Source: JAFGXF01 sp963732595 (GTDB lineage: Bacteria > Chloroflexota > Anaerolineae > Anaerolineales > Anaerolineaceae). From it: a DNA stretch of 64,000 nt. The stretch is from contig CAVSZZ010000002.1 in the NCBI GenBank assembly GCA_963732595.1, forward strand, positions 868,001 through 932,000. The letters are read 5' to 3'. The notes under the pieces were generated by a model. That model did no database searches. It was given only the letters and a program-made list of their open reading frames with translations, and was not told where the DNA came from. Shown here piece by piece: positions 18,619-27,149 of this stretch. Within the stretch, counting starts at the first letter, position 1. Each line of letters opens with the position of its first letter. The translations under genes and the position numbers were made by a program.

Positions 18619-18627
18619 ATTATATCA
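18619..18627 (-). promoter_or_regulatory. Extended -10 promoter of the DUF951 gene
   Basis: TGATATAAT on the minus strand (TGn plus TATAAT), 6 bp before the ATG. There is no clear -35 hexamer at 17 bp. The geometry predicts that transcription starts at the ATG itself. Confidence 0.55.
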
Positions 18628-18658
18628 TCCGTCATTTACAAACCATTCCGAAGTGGGG

Positions 18659-18688
18659 TTGATACCATGGATGATTATTGACTATAAT
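18659..18688 (+). promoter_or_regulatory. Promoter of the TyrA-like gene
   Basis: TTGATA (18659-18664), an 18-bp spacer and TATAAT (18683-18688). The expected start near 18,695 gives a leader of about 50 nt for the ATG at 18747 and rules out the upstream start at 18678. Confidence 0.65.
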
Positions 18689-18746
18689 CATTGAGACCGG
18701 GACAACAATCACCGGCCAGACGACAAATCAACTCCGAGGTCATACG

Positions 18747-19715
18747 ATGTCTACCAATATCTTCTTCCTGGGAATGAACCGAATCAGCACCTCCCTGGGC
18801 CTGGTGATGAAAAAAAACAGCGAGAAGCTTTATAGGACTGGGTATGACCCTGAGCTTGCCAATACACAGATTGCACTCCAGGCTGGAGCGCTTGATCAAA
18901 CCGTTGAAGATCCAAAAGCGGGAGTGAATAATGCTGATGTAATCATTTATACGCTTCCCGCCGGAAAACTGGCGGATGTGATCAGGGTAATCGGTCCGGA
19001 AATCAAGCCCGGTTGTTTTTTAGTGGATATGAATCTCATCGGCCATGAGACTTTCAACCAGGTTGCCAGGCTTCTGCCCGACCCCAAGGCTTTCATTGCT
19101 TGGATTCCAGCCACAAATCCTAAATACATGATGGACGGTAAATCCGGCCCGGCCAGCGCCCAGGAAGATTTCTTCCATGGGGGCCATGTGTATATCGCCG
19201 GGGATTTTGAAACACATCCCGAAATTCTTAAGCTGGGGAATGACCTTGCGGAACTTGCTGGTGCTTATCCCATCAACATCGAGCCAGATGAGCTGGCTGG
19301 TATTCTGGCGCTGGATCATGATCTGCCTTTATTAATCTCAGCCCTCGTGACAGGACTGGTCACGAGCGAGCCTGGATGGAATGAGGCACGCAAACTGGCT
19401 GGATTCGATTTTGCACGTATCTCGAGTTTGCTTGAGTTACCTGAAAATCAGGCTTTGCCAGAAACTCAGATAATTGCGAATCGTAATAACTTACAACGAT
19501 TAATACATAAGTTGGTGGTGCGTTTATCTGATATTCACGATGAGCTTGACGATCCGGATTCCAAAGTCCTTGGGGAGGTTATGCGCAACGCCATTCTGGC
19601 ACGCCAGATCTGGCAAAAGCAGCGGGAGACAATGAGCTGGTTCGAACAATTCCAGGGCAAACCCGAAAACCCAGGCAACATGGTCGATCGATTACTCGGC
19701 AAACGGAAAAAATAA
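18747..19715 (+). CDS. Prephenate dehydrogenase-like (TyrA/6PGDH-fold) protein with altered motifs
   Basis: 322 residues. An N-terminal Rossmann domain (FFLGMNRISTSLGLVMKK) is followed by an all-helical C-terminal domain, the TyrA or 6-phosphogluconate-dehydrogenase-like arrangement. The dinucleotide loop is not a clean GxGxxG, and the catalytic HPxxG segment of prephenate dehydrogenases is replaced by IPATNPKY, so activity on prephenate is doubtful. The ATG at 18747 has GAGGT upstream and agrees with the promoter. A GIY-YIG gene and dnaX follow. I keep the family call but not the reaction. Confidence 0.65.
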   Translation: MSTNIFFLGMNRISTSLGLVMKKNSEKLYRTGYDPELANTQIALQAGALDQTVEDPKAGVNNADVIIYTLPAGKLADVIRVIGPEIKPGCFLVDMNLIGHETFNQVARLLPDPKAFIAWIPATNPKYMMDGKSGPASAQEDFFHGGHVYIAGDFETHPEILKLGNDLAELAGAYPINIEPDELAGILALDHDLPLLISALVTGLVTSEPGWNEARKLAGFDFARISSLLELPENQALPETQIIANRNNLQRLIHKLVVRLSDIHDELDDPDSKVLGEVMRNAILARQIWQKQRETMSWFEQFQGKPENPGNMVDRLLGKRKK

Positions 19716-19729
19716 CACCTTATTTACAT

Positions 19730-20011
19730 ATGTCATTCTATTGTTACATCCTTGAGTGTGCAGATGGCAGCTATTACACTGGCTGGTCTGTAGATCCGCA
19801 AAAACGGCTGCTGGCTCATAACAAAGGTAATGGCGCCCGCTATACGCGCATGCACCTCCCGGCCAAATTAGTATATATAGAAGAAATGCCGGACCGCTCA
19901 AGTGCTCAAAAACGCGAAATGGCCATCAAACGCATGGACCATGCTCACAAATACAAATTAATAGAGCTGGCAAATACAACTGCGGAAGAAACCATCTTAA
20001 CTGACTCTTGA
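19730..20011 (+). CDS. GIY-YIG nuclease superfamily protein (YhbQ/UPF0213-like)
   Basis: 93 residues. FYCYILECADGSYYTGWSVD contains the YIL...YTG pair that defines single-domain GIY-YIG proteins; a conserved arginine follows (KRLLAHNKGNGARYTR), and AQKREMAIKR fits the conserved helix. These are small stand-alone nuclease-fold proteins with a possible role in DNA repair; the substrate is unsettled. It starts 14 bp after the TyrA-like gene and is probably co-transcribed. Confidence 0.88.
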   Translation: MSFYCYILECADGSYYTGWSVDPQKRLLAHNKGNGARYTRMHLPAKLVYIEEMPDRSSAQKREMAIKRMDHAHKYKLIELANTTAEETILTDS

Positions 20012-20044
20012 TTCCGGCTGCTACCGTTCTCTGAACCTTGAATA

Positions 20045-20065
20045 ATGATATGATAGGAATATCAT
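20045..20065 (+). promoter_or_regulatory. Inverted repeat upstream of dnaX
   Basis: ATGATAT and ATATCAT form perfect 7-bp arms around a 7-nt centre, 39 bp before the dnaX start. A TATGAT hexamer overlaps the left arm, so this may be an operator on the dnaX promoter. Function is inferred only from symmetry and position. Confidence 0.35.
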
Positions 20066-20104
20066 GAATCCAATTGTTAATTACTTTTCACAAGGCTGCT
20101 AAGG

Positions 20105-21724
20105 ATGGGACAGGCACTCTACCGCAAGTGGCGCCCTCAGGTTTGGGACGAAGTGATCGGGCAGGATGTGATCATCACAACACTTAAGAATGCTGTCACG
20201 AGTCAGCATATTGGTCATGCCTACCTGTTTGCCGGACCAAGGGGTACCGGCAAGACAACGACTGCCCGGCTGTTTGCCAAAGCCATTAACTGCCAGACAG
20301 CAGACACCGCAAACCGCCCATGTAATCATTGCCAGTTATGTATAGCTGTTAATGAAAACCGGATGCTGGACCTGATCGAGATCGATGCTGCATCAAACAC
20401 ATCGGTGGATGATGTCAGGGAACTACGGGAAAAGATCAACTTTTCACCGTCACTCGGTAAATTCAAGATTTACATCATTGATGAAGTCCATATGCTCTCC
20501 AATGCAGCCTTTAATGCGCTGCTGAAGACACTCGAAGAACCTCCCGCCCATATTATCTTCATACTGGCGACGACCGAGAGCCAAAAGATACCTGCGACGG
20601 TTTTATCGCGGTGCCAGCGTTTCGATTTTCGCCGTATTCCACGACTCGAGATCATTCCGAAATTGAAAGCCCTGGCTGCCGGTGAAAAGATCCAAGTGGA
20701 TGATCCTGCTCTGGATTTGATCGCACGGCAAGCAACCGGAAGCATGCGGGATGCCATATCCCTTTTAGACCAGCTGGCATCCACCGGAGAAGATGTGACC
20801 CTTGAACAAGCCCGCAAGGTGCTCGGAACAAGCGGTGATGAGTCTGTAACTGCCCTGATGGATGCGATTATCAAGGATCAAATCGGTTCAGGGTTGGATA
20901 TCATTCACGCCTCACTGGATGCGGGCAGCGATCCACGACAATATGCCCGCCAAATCGTGGATCATCTGCGCGATGCCATGATGTGCAAGTTGGGTAATCC
21001 TCACCTTGCCAGCGTGAGTGGTGAACAACTCGAACTGCTAAATCGCCAGGCTTCTGCAATGACCACCGCTAGGATGATGGACCTCATCACCCGCTTCAAC
21101 ACCGCGGCACTTGATTCGCGTAATAACTGGCAACCCGGCCTGGCACTCGAACTTGCTCTGGCTGGTGCGATGCTGGGATCAGTGACGGCTGTCCAACCCG
21201 ATTCTCCAGCAACAGGCCCCGCTGGAACTATGAGGGGTCACGAGGCGCCCGGAGCAGCGTCACCCCTTCCCACTAAACCCCCGCAGGAAGTAAAACCGGC
21301 TTCTAATTCCCAATCTTCAAATCTTATGGAGGAGTCTCGACCGATTGCGGAGGTGATTCCATCCGAAGAGCGGCTGACCCTGACCCAGGTGAATCAGAAC
21401 TGGCCAGCCATCCGAGCTGCTGTGAAAAAAATCAAAGGACAAACTGAGGGGTTATTAAATTCATGCCAACCAATGGGGATCAGAGACGGGGCGCTTGTAC
21501 TGGGTTTCGCCACCGACATCCTCCAAAAAAAGATGGAGATTCCCGAAAATATAGCCATAACGGAACGGGCCCTGGAGGAAGTCCTGGGCCGGAAAATTAA
21601 AGTCGTTTGTTCTCTAACCAGCAATAAACCGAATAATCTGCCACGCGATCACGAAATCGACTCGGAAGGCATGGTAGGAACCGCGTTACGGGATTTGGGC
21701 GGTGAAGTAGTCGATTTTCATTAA
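20105..21724 (+). CDS. dnaX: DNA polymerase III subunit gamma/tau
   Basis: 539 residues. Walker A GPRGTGKTT at residues 44-52; zinc ligands C63, C73, C76 and C79; DEVHML Walker B and a sensor/SRC motif in LSRCQRFDFRR. It is the motor subunit of the clamp loader. After about residue 360 comes a proline-rich linker and a C-terminal tau-like domain. The ATG is preceded by AAGG. Order dnaX-ybaB-recR is a classical conserved cluster. I saw no obvious A-rich slippage site of the E. coli type that would make a short gamma form. Confidence 0.95.
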   Translation: MGQALYRKWRPQVWDEVIGQDVIITTLKNAVTSQHIGHAYLFAGPRGTGKTTTARLFAKAINCQTADTANRPCNHCQLCIAVNENRMLDLIEIDAASNTSVDDVRELREKINFSPSLGKFKIYIIDEVHMLSNAAFNALLKTLEEPPAHIIFILATTESQKIPATVLSRCQRFDFRRIPRLEIIPKLKALAAGEKIQVDDPALDLIARQATGSMRDAISLLDQLASTGEDVTLEQARKVLGTSGDESVTALMDAIIKDQIGSGLDIIHASLDAGSDPRQYARQIVDHLRDAMMCKLGNPHLASVSGEQLELLNRQASAMTTARMMDLITRFNTAALDSRNNWQPGLALELALAGAMLGSVTAVQPDSPATGPAGTMRGHEAPGAASPLPTKPPQEVKPASNSQSSNLMEESRPIAEVIPSEERLTLTQVNQNWPAIRAAVKKIKGQTEGLLNSCQPMGIRDGALVLGFATDILQKKMEIPENIAITERALEEVLGRKIKVVCSLTSNKPNNLPRDHEIDSEGMVGTALRDLGGEVVDFH

Positions 21725-21746
21725 AAAAATAAAACATGGAGGTATC

Positions 21747-22073
21747 ATGTCCAAAGGATATAACCGTCCAATGAGTCAGGGAACAGGCGGCATGATGGAC
21801 AAGTTGCGCCGCATGCAGGAACAACTGGTCGAGGCTCAGGCAAAACTGGCGGAAGAAACCGTAACAACGACCGTGGGCGGGGGTGTTATCAAGGTCACAA
21901 TGACCGGCGATCAACACTGCACGAACATAGAGATTGACCCGGAGATGATGAAAACCGCTGATCCAGAGATGCTCCAGGAAATGCTCCTGAGTGGTATCAA
22001 CATGGCTCTGGATCAATCCCGGCAGCTGGCAGCAACTAAACTAGGCCCACTGACCGGTGGTCTGGGTATCTGA
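21747..22073 (+). CDS. ybaB: YbaB/EbfC family nucleoid-associated protein
   Basis: 108 residues. A methionine- and glutamine-rich coiled segment (MMDKLRRMQEQLVEAQAKL) leads into VTTTVGGGVIKVTMTGD and IEIDPEMM, the signature of the YbaB family of small DNA-binding dimers. A GGAGGT Shine-Dalgarno sequence precedes the ATG. The position between dnaX and recR is the conserved one. Confidence 0.93.
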   Translation: MSKGYNRPMSQGTGGMMDKLRRMQEQLVEAQAKLAEETVTTTVGGGVIKVTMTGDQHCTNIEIDPEMMKTADPEMLQEMLLSGINMALDQSRQLAATKLGPLTGGLGI

Positions 22074-22081
22074 GTTATCTC

Positions 22082-22693
22082 ATGGCTGGACTGCCAGAAC
22101 CCCTTCAAAACCTCATCGATGCCTTCGAGCGCCTACCAGGTATCGGTCCCAAAACAGCCGCCAGGCTGGCATTTTTTATATTAAACTCTCCTGATATTGC
22201 CGTAAACGAATTGGTTACTGCCCTACAGTCTGTAAAAAAGGATCTTGCTTTTTGCCAAATCTGCTTTAATATCACCCTGGCGACCAACCAGCTCTGTGAG
22301 ATCTGCTCAGATGCCCATCGAAATCGAACCTCACTCTGTGTGGTCGAGGAACCGCTGGATGTTCTTGCATTGGAGCGTACCAATGCATTTAGTGGTTTGT
22401 ATCATATCCTGCATGGGGTCCTTTCTCCGATCGAAGGTATCGGACCAGATGACCTGAAAATCCGACCATTACTGGAACGCATCCGCGGTGGTGGCATTTC
22501 AGAGGTCATCCTGGCGACCAATCCAAGCATGGAAGGTGATGCCACTGCCCTCTATTTGCATCAACAAATGACACCACTTGGCATCAGGGTTACCCGGCTT
22601 GCCCGTGGCTTGCCAGTCGGTAGCGACCTGGAATATGCCGACCTGAGCACCCTTTCTCGGGCTCTGGCCGGGCGTCAGGAAATGTCTTCCTGA
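22082..22693 (+). CDS. recR: Recombination mediator RecR
   Basis: 203 residues. The N-terminal helix-hairpin-helix region (LPGIGPKTAARLAFFIL), a C4 zinc finger (C58, C61, C72, C75) and a Toprim domain starting LCVVEEPLDVLALE are all present. It works with RecO/RecF to load RecA on gapped DNA. It begins 8 bp after ybaB. The 78 bp between its stop and the convergent dnaE stop hold a 7-bp inverted repeat (22761-22782) without a T-run. Confidence 0.95.
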   Translation: MAGLPEPLQNLIDAFERLPGIGPKTAARLAFFILNSPDIAVNELVTALQSVKKDLAFCQICFNITLATNQLCEICSDAHRNRTSLCVVEEPLDVLALERTNAFSGLYHILHGVLSPIEGIGPDDLKIRPLLERIRGGGISEVILATNPSMEGDATALYLHQQMTPLGIRVTRLARGLPVGSDLEYADLSTLSRALAGRQEMSS

Positions 22694-22771
22694 CAGACCG
22701 ACGCACCCACCCCTCTCAGAGGATATTAAAAAAATTTTATATGAATGTGTGGAAATACGATCCTGCATGCA

Positions 22772-25700
22772 CTAGTGCAGGACAATCTGTTCCATGCGAA
22801 TGTTTTCAATGCCTAACATGGACTGGATTTTATCAAGCATAGCCTGGCTGACACCGGTCGTTTCATTTGGGAATTCCAACCGGTAAAAATGGTCTCCTTC
22901 AAAAACTTGAAATGCAAACCGATCCCGTCCTGGAGATGAAACCAGGATGCCATGAATACAGCGCATTAATAGGACATCCTTGCGCTTTTCACCCGAATTG
23001 CGCAAGGTTATGATCAACATGTGAGGATGGTCGCCATCAAGGTGTAACTTTTCTGCTGGGGGCAAAATAAATGCAGGGGGTTGTGGTCCTGAGGGTACTT
23101 TTGGTGCATACCCGGCTGGTGTTTCATGGATGGCAGGGATATCCATCGCTCGTATGGATTCCAATTCAGTAGGGGAAGTATCCTCCGATAAGAGATAATC
23201 CTCATCGGTCATTGACATTACCTCATCGACCTTTGGGAAGCCGATAGGTGAAATCCCCGTATTCTCTGGAACCACTTCGTCTTTGATTACAACCTCCACC
23301 GGGATGACTGGCTCCCCCTGAGGAAGATTATCATCCAATTCACGGCTAGTGGGCATTTCCAACTGCTTGATCCGGTCAACAATGATCTTGACATCCCCAT
23401 TTTGCTTATCGACCCGTCCTTCCACACAAAGGATAGCATCCACCTCGATCAGATTTGCATATTTTTCCCAGGTTGAGGGGAAAATCGTTAGATCCATTGA
23501 ACCATGCAGATCCTCCAGGCTGGCAAATCCCATCCATTTTCCTGTTTTGGTTTGGTGTGGCCTGAAGCGGGTAACCATACCCCCGATGATGATCTTGAGA
23601 TTATTAGAAACATCTTCCAGTTCGGTTGAGGTGTGGTTGATGCTTTTTTTGATCTGATCCCAATAGGGCAGAAGGGGATGTGAGGAAACATACAATCCCA
23701 ATAATTCCTTTTCCCAGACCAGAATGTCTCGCGGGTCACCTTCCGGTATCTTGGTCAGGGAAATCTCATCCATGACGATCGCCGTTGCACCAAACAGGTT
23801 CATTTGACCATTTTGCGACATGCGATGATGACCGCTGCTCATACCGATCAAGCGATCCAGGGCTTCCAGCAATGCCCGGCGCAGGCCAAAGGAATCCAAT
23901 GCCCCCACTTTAATCAGGCTCTCCAGTGCTCGCTTTCCAACGACTCTAAGATCAACCCTGCGGGCAAAGTCAGAGAGGTTCTTAAACCTTCCTTTTGCAC
24001 GTTCCTGGAGGATGACATCTACCGGTCCCTGCCCGACATTCTTGATGGCTCCCAGACCAAAGCGAATCGCCGGCGAGTCGCCATCCCGCTCCTCGATGGT
24101 GAAATCATACTCACTGGTATTGACATCCGGTGGCAGAACCACAATACCCATGGAACGACAGTCGGTCACATAGAAAGCGATCTTATCAATATCTGCCTTC
24201 CATGTGGTCAATAGGGCCGTCATATATTCATGTGGATAATGCGCCTTCAGATAAGCCGTCCTTACGGCAATCACACCATAGTCAGCAGCATGGCTTTTAT
24301 TGAATCCATAACGGGCAAAATTCTCCCAGTCTTCAAAAATTTTAGCAGCTGCCTTTGGTTCAATACCTCGCTTACTGGCCCCCTCTATGAATTTCTTCTT
24401 GTGTTTTTGTAGTGATTCGGCAATCTTCTTGGAAATAGCTTTACGGAGGTCATCCGCTTCAGCGGCAGTGTATCCTGCCAGTTCCATAACCGCCAACATG
24501 ACCTGTTCCTGATAAATGGCTATACCATAAGTTTCCTTGAATATCGGCTCGAGCGCGGGATGACTGTATTGAGTGTCCTCTTCACCATGCATCCGTTTGA
24601 TATAGGTGGGGATGAAATCCATCGGACCCGGGCGGAACAACGCCACCATGGCAATGACATTGGCCAGGTTCTGAGGTTTCATCTGGACGATGTATCGGGT
24701 CATCCCATTGCCTTCCAGTTGAAAAACACCTGCTGTATGCCCGTAACCGAGGAATTCATAGGTTTTGTCATCATCCAGGGGAATATTGGTGAGTGTTAGA
24801 TGCTCACCGTGGCGTAGCTCGATCATGGCACAAGCTTTCGCCATGGTCGTTAACGTGGCAAGCCCCAGGAAGTCAACCTTCAACATTCCCAGTGAATCCA
24901 GAATGTTCATTTCATATTGAGTAACCACCTTGACCGGCGAATTCTCAGAATCATTCGTTGGACGGTGTAGAGGTATATATTCAACCAGCGGTTTATCCGA
25001 TATGACCACCCCGGCAGCGTGTGTTCCGGCGCTGCGCACAGTCCCTTCCATCCTGGCAGCGGTTTCTACTAAATCTTTAATATAACCAGCCTCCTTGCAT
25101 GCCAATTGCAGTTCAACCACTGTCTCCATGGCTTCAGAGATGGTAACCGGTGCTGCCGGATTATTCGGGATCATTTTAGCAACCCGGTCGACTTCGGCCA
25201 GCGGTATCTCCATGACACGTCCGACATCCCGAATTGCCCCTCTGGCTTTCATCGTACCAAAAGTGATGATCTGGGCGACCCGGTCATCGCCATAGGTACT
25301 GGCGCAATACTCCAGCATTTCGGCTCGCCGGTCATCCTGGAAATCCAGATCGATATCCGGCATGGAAATGCGGCTTGGATTAAGGAAACGCTCAAATAAC
25401 AATCCATGGCTCAGGGGATCGACCAGGGTGATTTCCAGCGCATAAGCCACCATTGATGCTTCGGCTGATCCGCGGGCGTTATACCAGATGCCCACTTCGC
25501 GGGCATGCCTGCAAAGATCCCAAACGATCAGGAAGTAAGCATCGAACCCCATCGAATTGATGACGCCCAATTCATAATCGAGGCGTTCCCGCACTTTAGG
25601 ATCATTCTTTTTATCACCGAACCGTTTCTGAAGGCCTTCTTCGCACAGGCGCCGCAAGTGTTGATCGGCGGTCACACCCACTGGCAATGGAAATGTCGGC

Positions 25701-26545
25701 AGGTGATACCCCTTGCGGGATAGGTCCACATCGCAACGCTCTGCAATCAAAAGGCTGTTCGTGATCGACTCTGGCACCTCTGCGAACAGGCTTGCCATCT
25801 CCTGGGGCGTTCTCAGGTAATAGCTGTCATCCGTCATCCTGAATCGTTTTTGATCTGTCAGAGCAGATCCGGTCTGGATAGCCAGGAGGATATCCTGAAG
25901 GCGGGCATCTTCCGGATTAATATAATGCACATCGTTGGTCGCCACGAATTTCGCCTTGTAGCGGGGTGCCAACTCGATTAACGTCTGGTTGACAATTTCC
26001 AATTCGGGGATGTCGTGCTGTTGCAATTCAAAATAGAAACGATCCGGGCCAAAGATTTCATAATACCAGTCGATCCGTTTCTGGGCAGCCTCTTTCCCGG
26101 ATTGGTGAATGAGCCTCGGGACTTCTGCGGCCAGGCAACCGGTAGTGGCAATCAGGCCTTCAGCATGTGTCGCCAGGAAGTCATGGTCGATGCGAGGAGA
26201 ATAATAGAAACCTTCCAACTGGGAAGCGCTGGCAATTGATAAGAGGTTATGGTATCCGGTTTCGTTCTCGGCCAGGAGGAGCAAGTGATGGGAATGCTTG
26301 TCAAGCTTAGCATCCTTATCCCGCATACCCCGCGCAGACAGGTAGCTTTCCAGTCCAATGATCGGTTTTACCCCCACCGCCTTGGCCGCTTTGTAGAACT
26401 CAACGACACCATACATGGTGCCATGGTCGGTCAATGCAATAGCCGGCATTCCAAGGTCCTGGACGCGTTGAACCAGCTTCGTTAAATCGCTGAAGCCATC
26501 CAGTAGCGAGTAAGTTGAGTGCACATGCAAGTGGACGAATGACAT
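22772..26545 (-). CDS. dnaE: DNA polymerase III alpha subunit
   Basis: 1,257 residues from the ATG at 26543-26545 (MSFVHLHVHSTYS). A TTG 48 bp upstream is excluded because it lies between the -10 box (26596) and the expected transcript start. The PHP domain begins immediately with H5 and H7; the catalytic palm has MPDIDLDFQDDRR; helix-hairpin-helix and an OB-fold (IIIGGMVTRFRPHQTKTGKW) follow near residue 1000. This is the replicative polymerase of the DnaE1 type. About 100 residues of acidic linker precede the last C-terminal domain, longer than in E. coli. Confidence 0.95.
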   Translation of the reverse strand: MSFVHLHVHSTYSLLDGFSDLTKLVQRVQDLGMPAIALTDHGTMYGVVEFYKAAKAVGVKPIIGLESYLSARGMRDKDAKLDKHSHHLLLLAENETGYHNLLSIASASQLEGFYYSPRIDHDFLATHAEGLIATTGCLAAEVPRLIHQSGKEAAQKRIDWYYEIFGPDRFYFELQQHDIPELEIVNQTLIELAPRYKAKFVATNDVHYINPEDARLQDILLAIQTGSALTDQKRFRMTDDSYYLRTPQEMASLFAEVPESITNSLLIAERCDVDLSRKGYHLPTFPLPVGVTADQHLRRLCEEGLQKRFGDKKNDPKVRERLDYELGVINSMGFDAYFLIVWDLCRHAREVGIWYNARGSAEASMVAYALEITLVDPLSHGLLFERFLNPSRISMPDIDLDFQDDRRAEMLEYCASTYGDDRVAQIITFGTMKARGAIRDVGRVMEIPLAEVDRVAKMIPNNPAAPVTISEAMETVVELQLACKEAGYIKDLVETAARMEGTVRSAGTHAAGVVISDKPLVEYIPLHRPTNDSENSPVKVVTQYEMNILDSLGMLKVDFLGLATLTTMAKACAMIELRHGEHLTLTNIPLDDDKTYEFLGYGHTAGVFQLEGNGMTRYIVQMKPQNLANVIAMVALFRPGPMDFIPTYIKRMHGEEDTQYSHPALEPIFKETYGIAIYQEQVMLAVMELAGYTAAEADDLRKAISKKIAESLQKHKKKFIEGASKRGIEPKAAAKIFEDWENFARYGFNKSHAADYGVIAVRTAYLKAHYPHEYMTALLTTWKADIDKIAFYVTDCRSMGIVVLPPDVNTSEYDFTIEERDGDSPAIRFGLGAIKNVGQGPVDVILQERAKGRFKNLSDFARRVDLRVVGKRALESLIKVGALDSFGLRRALLEALDRLIGMSSGHHRMSQNGQMNLFGATAIVMDEISLTKIPEGDPRDILVWEKELLGLYVSSHPLLPYWDQIKKSINHTSTELEDVSNNLKIIIGGMVTRFRPHQTKTGKWMGFASLEDLHGSMDLTIFPSTWEKYANLIEVDAILCVEGRVDKQNGDVKIIVDRIKQLEMPTSRELDDNLPQGEPVIPVEVVIKDEVVPENTGISPIGFPKVDEVMSMTDEDYLLSEDTSPTELESIRAMDIPAIHETPAGYAPKVPSGPQPPAFILPPAEKLHLDGDHPHMLIITLRNSGEKRKDVLLMRCIHGILVSSPGRDRFAFQVFEGDHFYRLEFPNETTGVSQAMLDKIQSMLGIENIRMEQIVLH

Positions 26546-26595
26546 GGTAAACTGAGTTAAGGTTGGAACAATTTTTCCTGGGAAACGGTTCAAAG

Positions 26596-26604
26596 ATTAT
26601 AGCA
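26596..26604 (-). promoter_or_regulatory. Extended -10 promoter of dnaE
   Basis: TGCTATAAT on the minus strand (TGn plus perfect -10). The -35 region is poor. The predicted start near 26,589 gives a 5' leader of about 44 nt to the ATG. Confidence 0.6.
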
Positions 26605-26637
26605 CGTGACGTTTTTATTAAAATGGAAAGCGGTATA

Positions 26638-26651
26638 TTTTAAGCTTAAAA
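26638..26651. promoter_or_regulatory. 14-bp perfect palindrome between dnaE and the I42 gene
   Basis: TTTTAAGCTTAAAA in the 154-bp divergent intergenic region, just after a TATATT hexamer on the plus strand that could be a -10 box for the inhibitor gene. It could be an operator; no other support. Confidence 0.3.
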
Positions 26652-26699
26652 AACCTGCGCGAACCAGTTTTTTCAACTGGAAATCAGAGGAGATAAGCA

Positions 26700-27071
26700 A
26701 TGATCAAGGAAATGCTTACACTTGGTTTCTTACTGTTGCTCGGTGCATGTACGTCCAGTCCGGGTATCTTTTCTGATCCCTCCATCCCTATCGAAGTCCA
26801 TACGGGTGATCGTTTTACGATCGAACTCGACTCCAATATAACCACCGGCTACAGTTGGGTATTCGGATCTGCTGTGAATGAAAATATTCTCAGATTGGTG
26901 AATTCAGATTATATTCCCCCCAAAAGCGGGTTGACGGGTGCTGGTGGTGTCCAGATATGGGTCTTTGAAGCTCTTCAACCTGGTACCACAAGTATCACCC
27001 TAAAATATGAACGGTCCTGGGAAACAGAGCCTCCCATACGAACCGCTGATTACACCATCCACGTGAAGTAA
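26700..27071 (+). CDS. Lipoprotein of the I42 (chagasin-like) cysteine-protease inhibitor family
   Basis: 123 residues. A signal peptide with lipobox LGAC (C17) predicts an exported, lipid-anchored protein. NITTGYSW at residues 46-53 is the BC-loop signature of chagasin/I42 inhibitors, and the C-terminal YERSW region fits the FG loop. Such proteins block papain-type cysteine proteases. A GAGGAG Shine-Dalgarno sequence precedes the ATG. It is divergent from dnaE and 78 bp upstream of secA, which has its own promoter. The target protease is not in the window. Confidence 0.85.
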   Translation: MIKEMLTLGFLLLLGACTSSPGIFSDPSIPIEVHTGDRFTIELDSNITTGYSWVFGSAVNENILRLVNSDYIPPKSGLTGAGGVQIWVFEALQPGTTSITLKYERSWETEPPIRTADYTIHVK

Positions 27072-27109
27072 GCTCTGATTTGCTACAATAATTATGATAA
27101 TGGCCCTCT

Positions 27110-27134
27110 GCCTGCCTATGCTATAATCGCAGGC
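27110..27134 (+). promoter_or_regulatory. secA promoter (extended -10) flanked by an inverted repeat
   Basis: TGCTATAAT at 27119-27127 lies 22 bp before the secA ATG. The 6-bp arms GCCTGC (27110-27115) and GCAGGC (27129-27134) flank the -10 box. The dyad could be a regulator site or a leader structure; its role is inferred. Confidence 0.5.
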
Positions 27135-27149
27135 TGGAAAGGTTTCGAA

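Noticed and set aside
22761..22782. 7-bp inverted repeat at the recR-dnaE convergence as a terminator
   Set aside because: It overlaps the dnaE stop and no T-run follows on either strand.
26546..26593. Longer dnaE start at a TTG
   Set aside because: It would lie between the -10 box and the expected transcript start.
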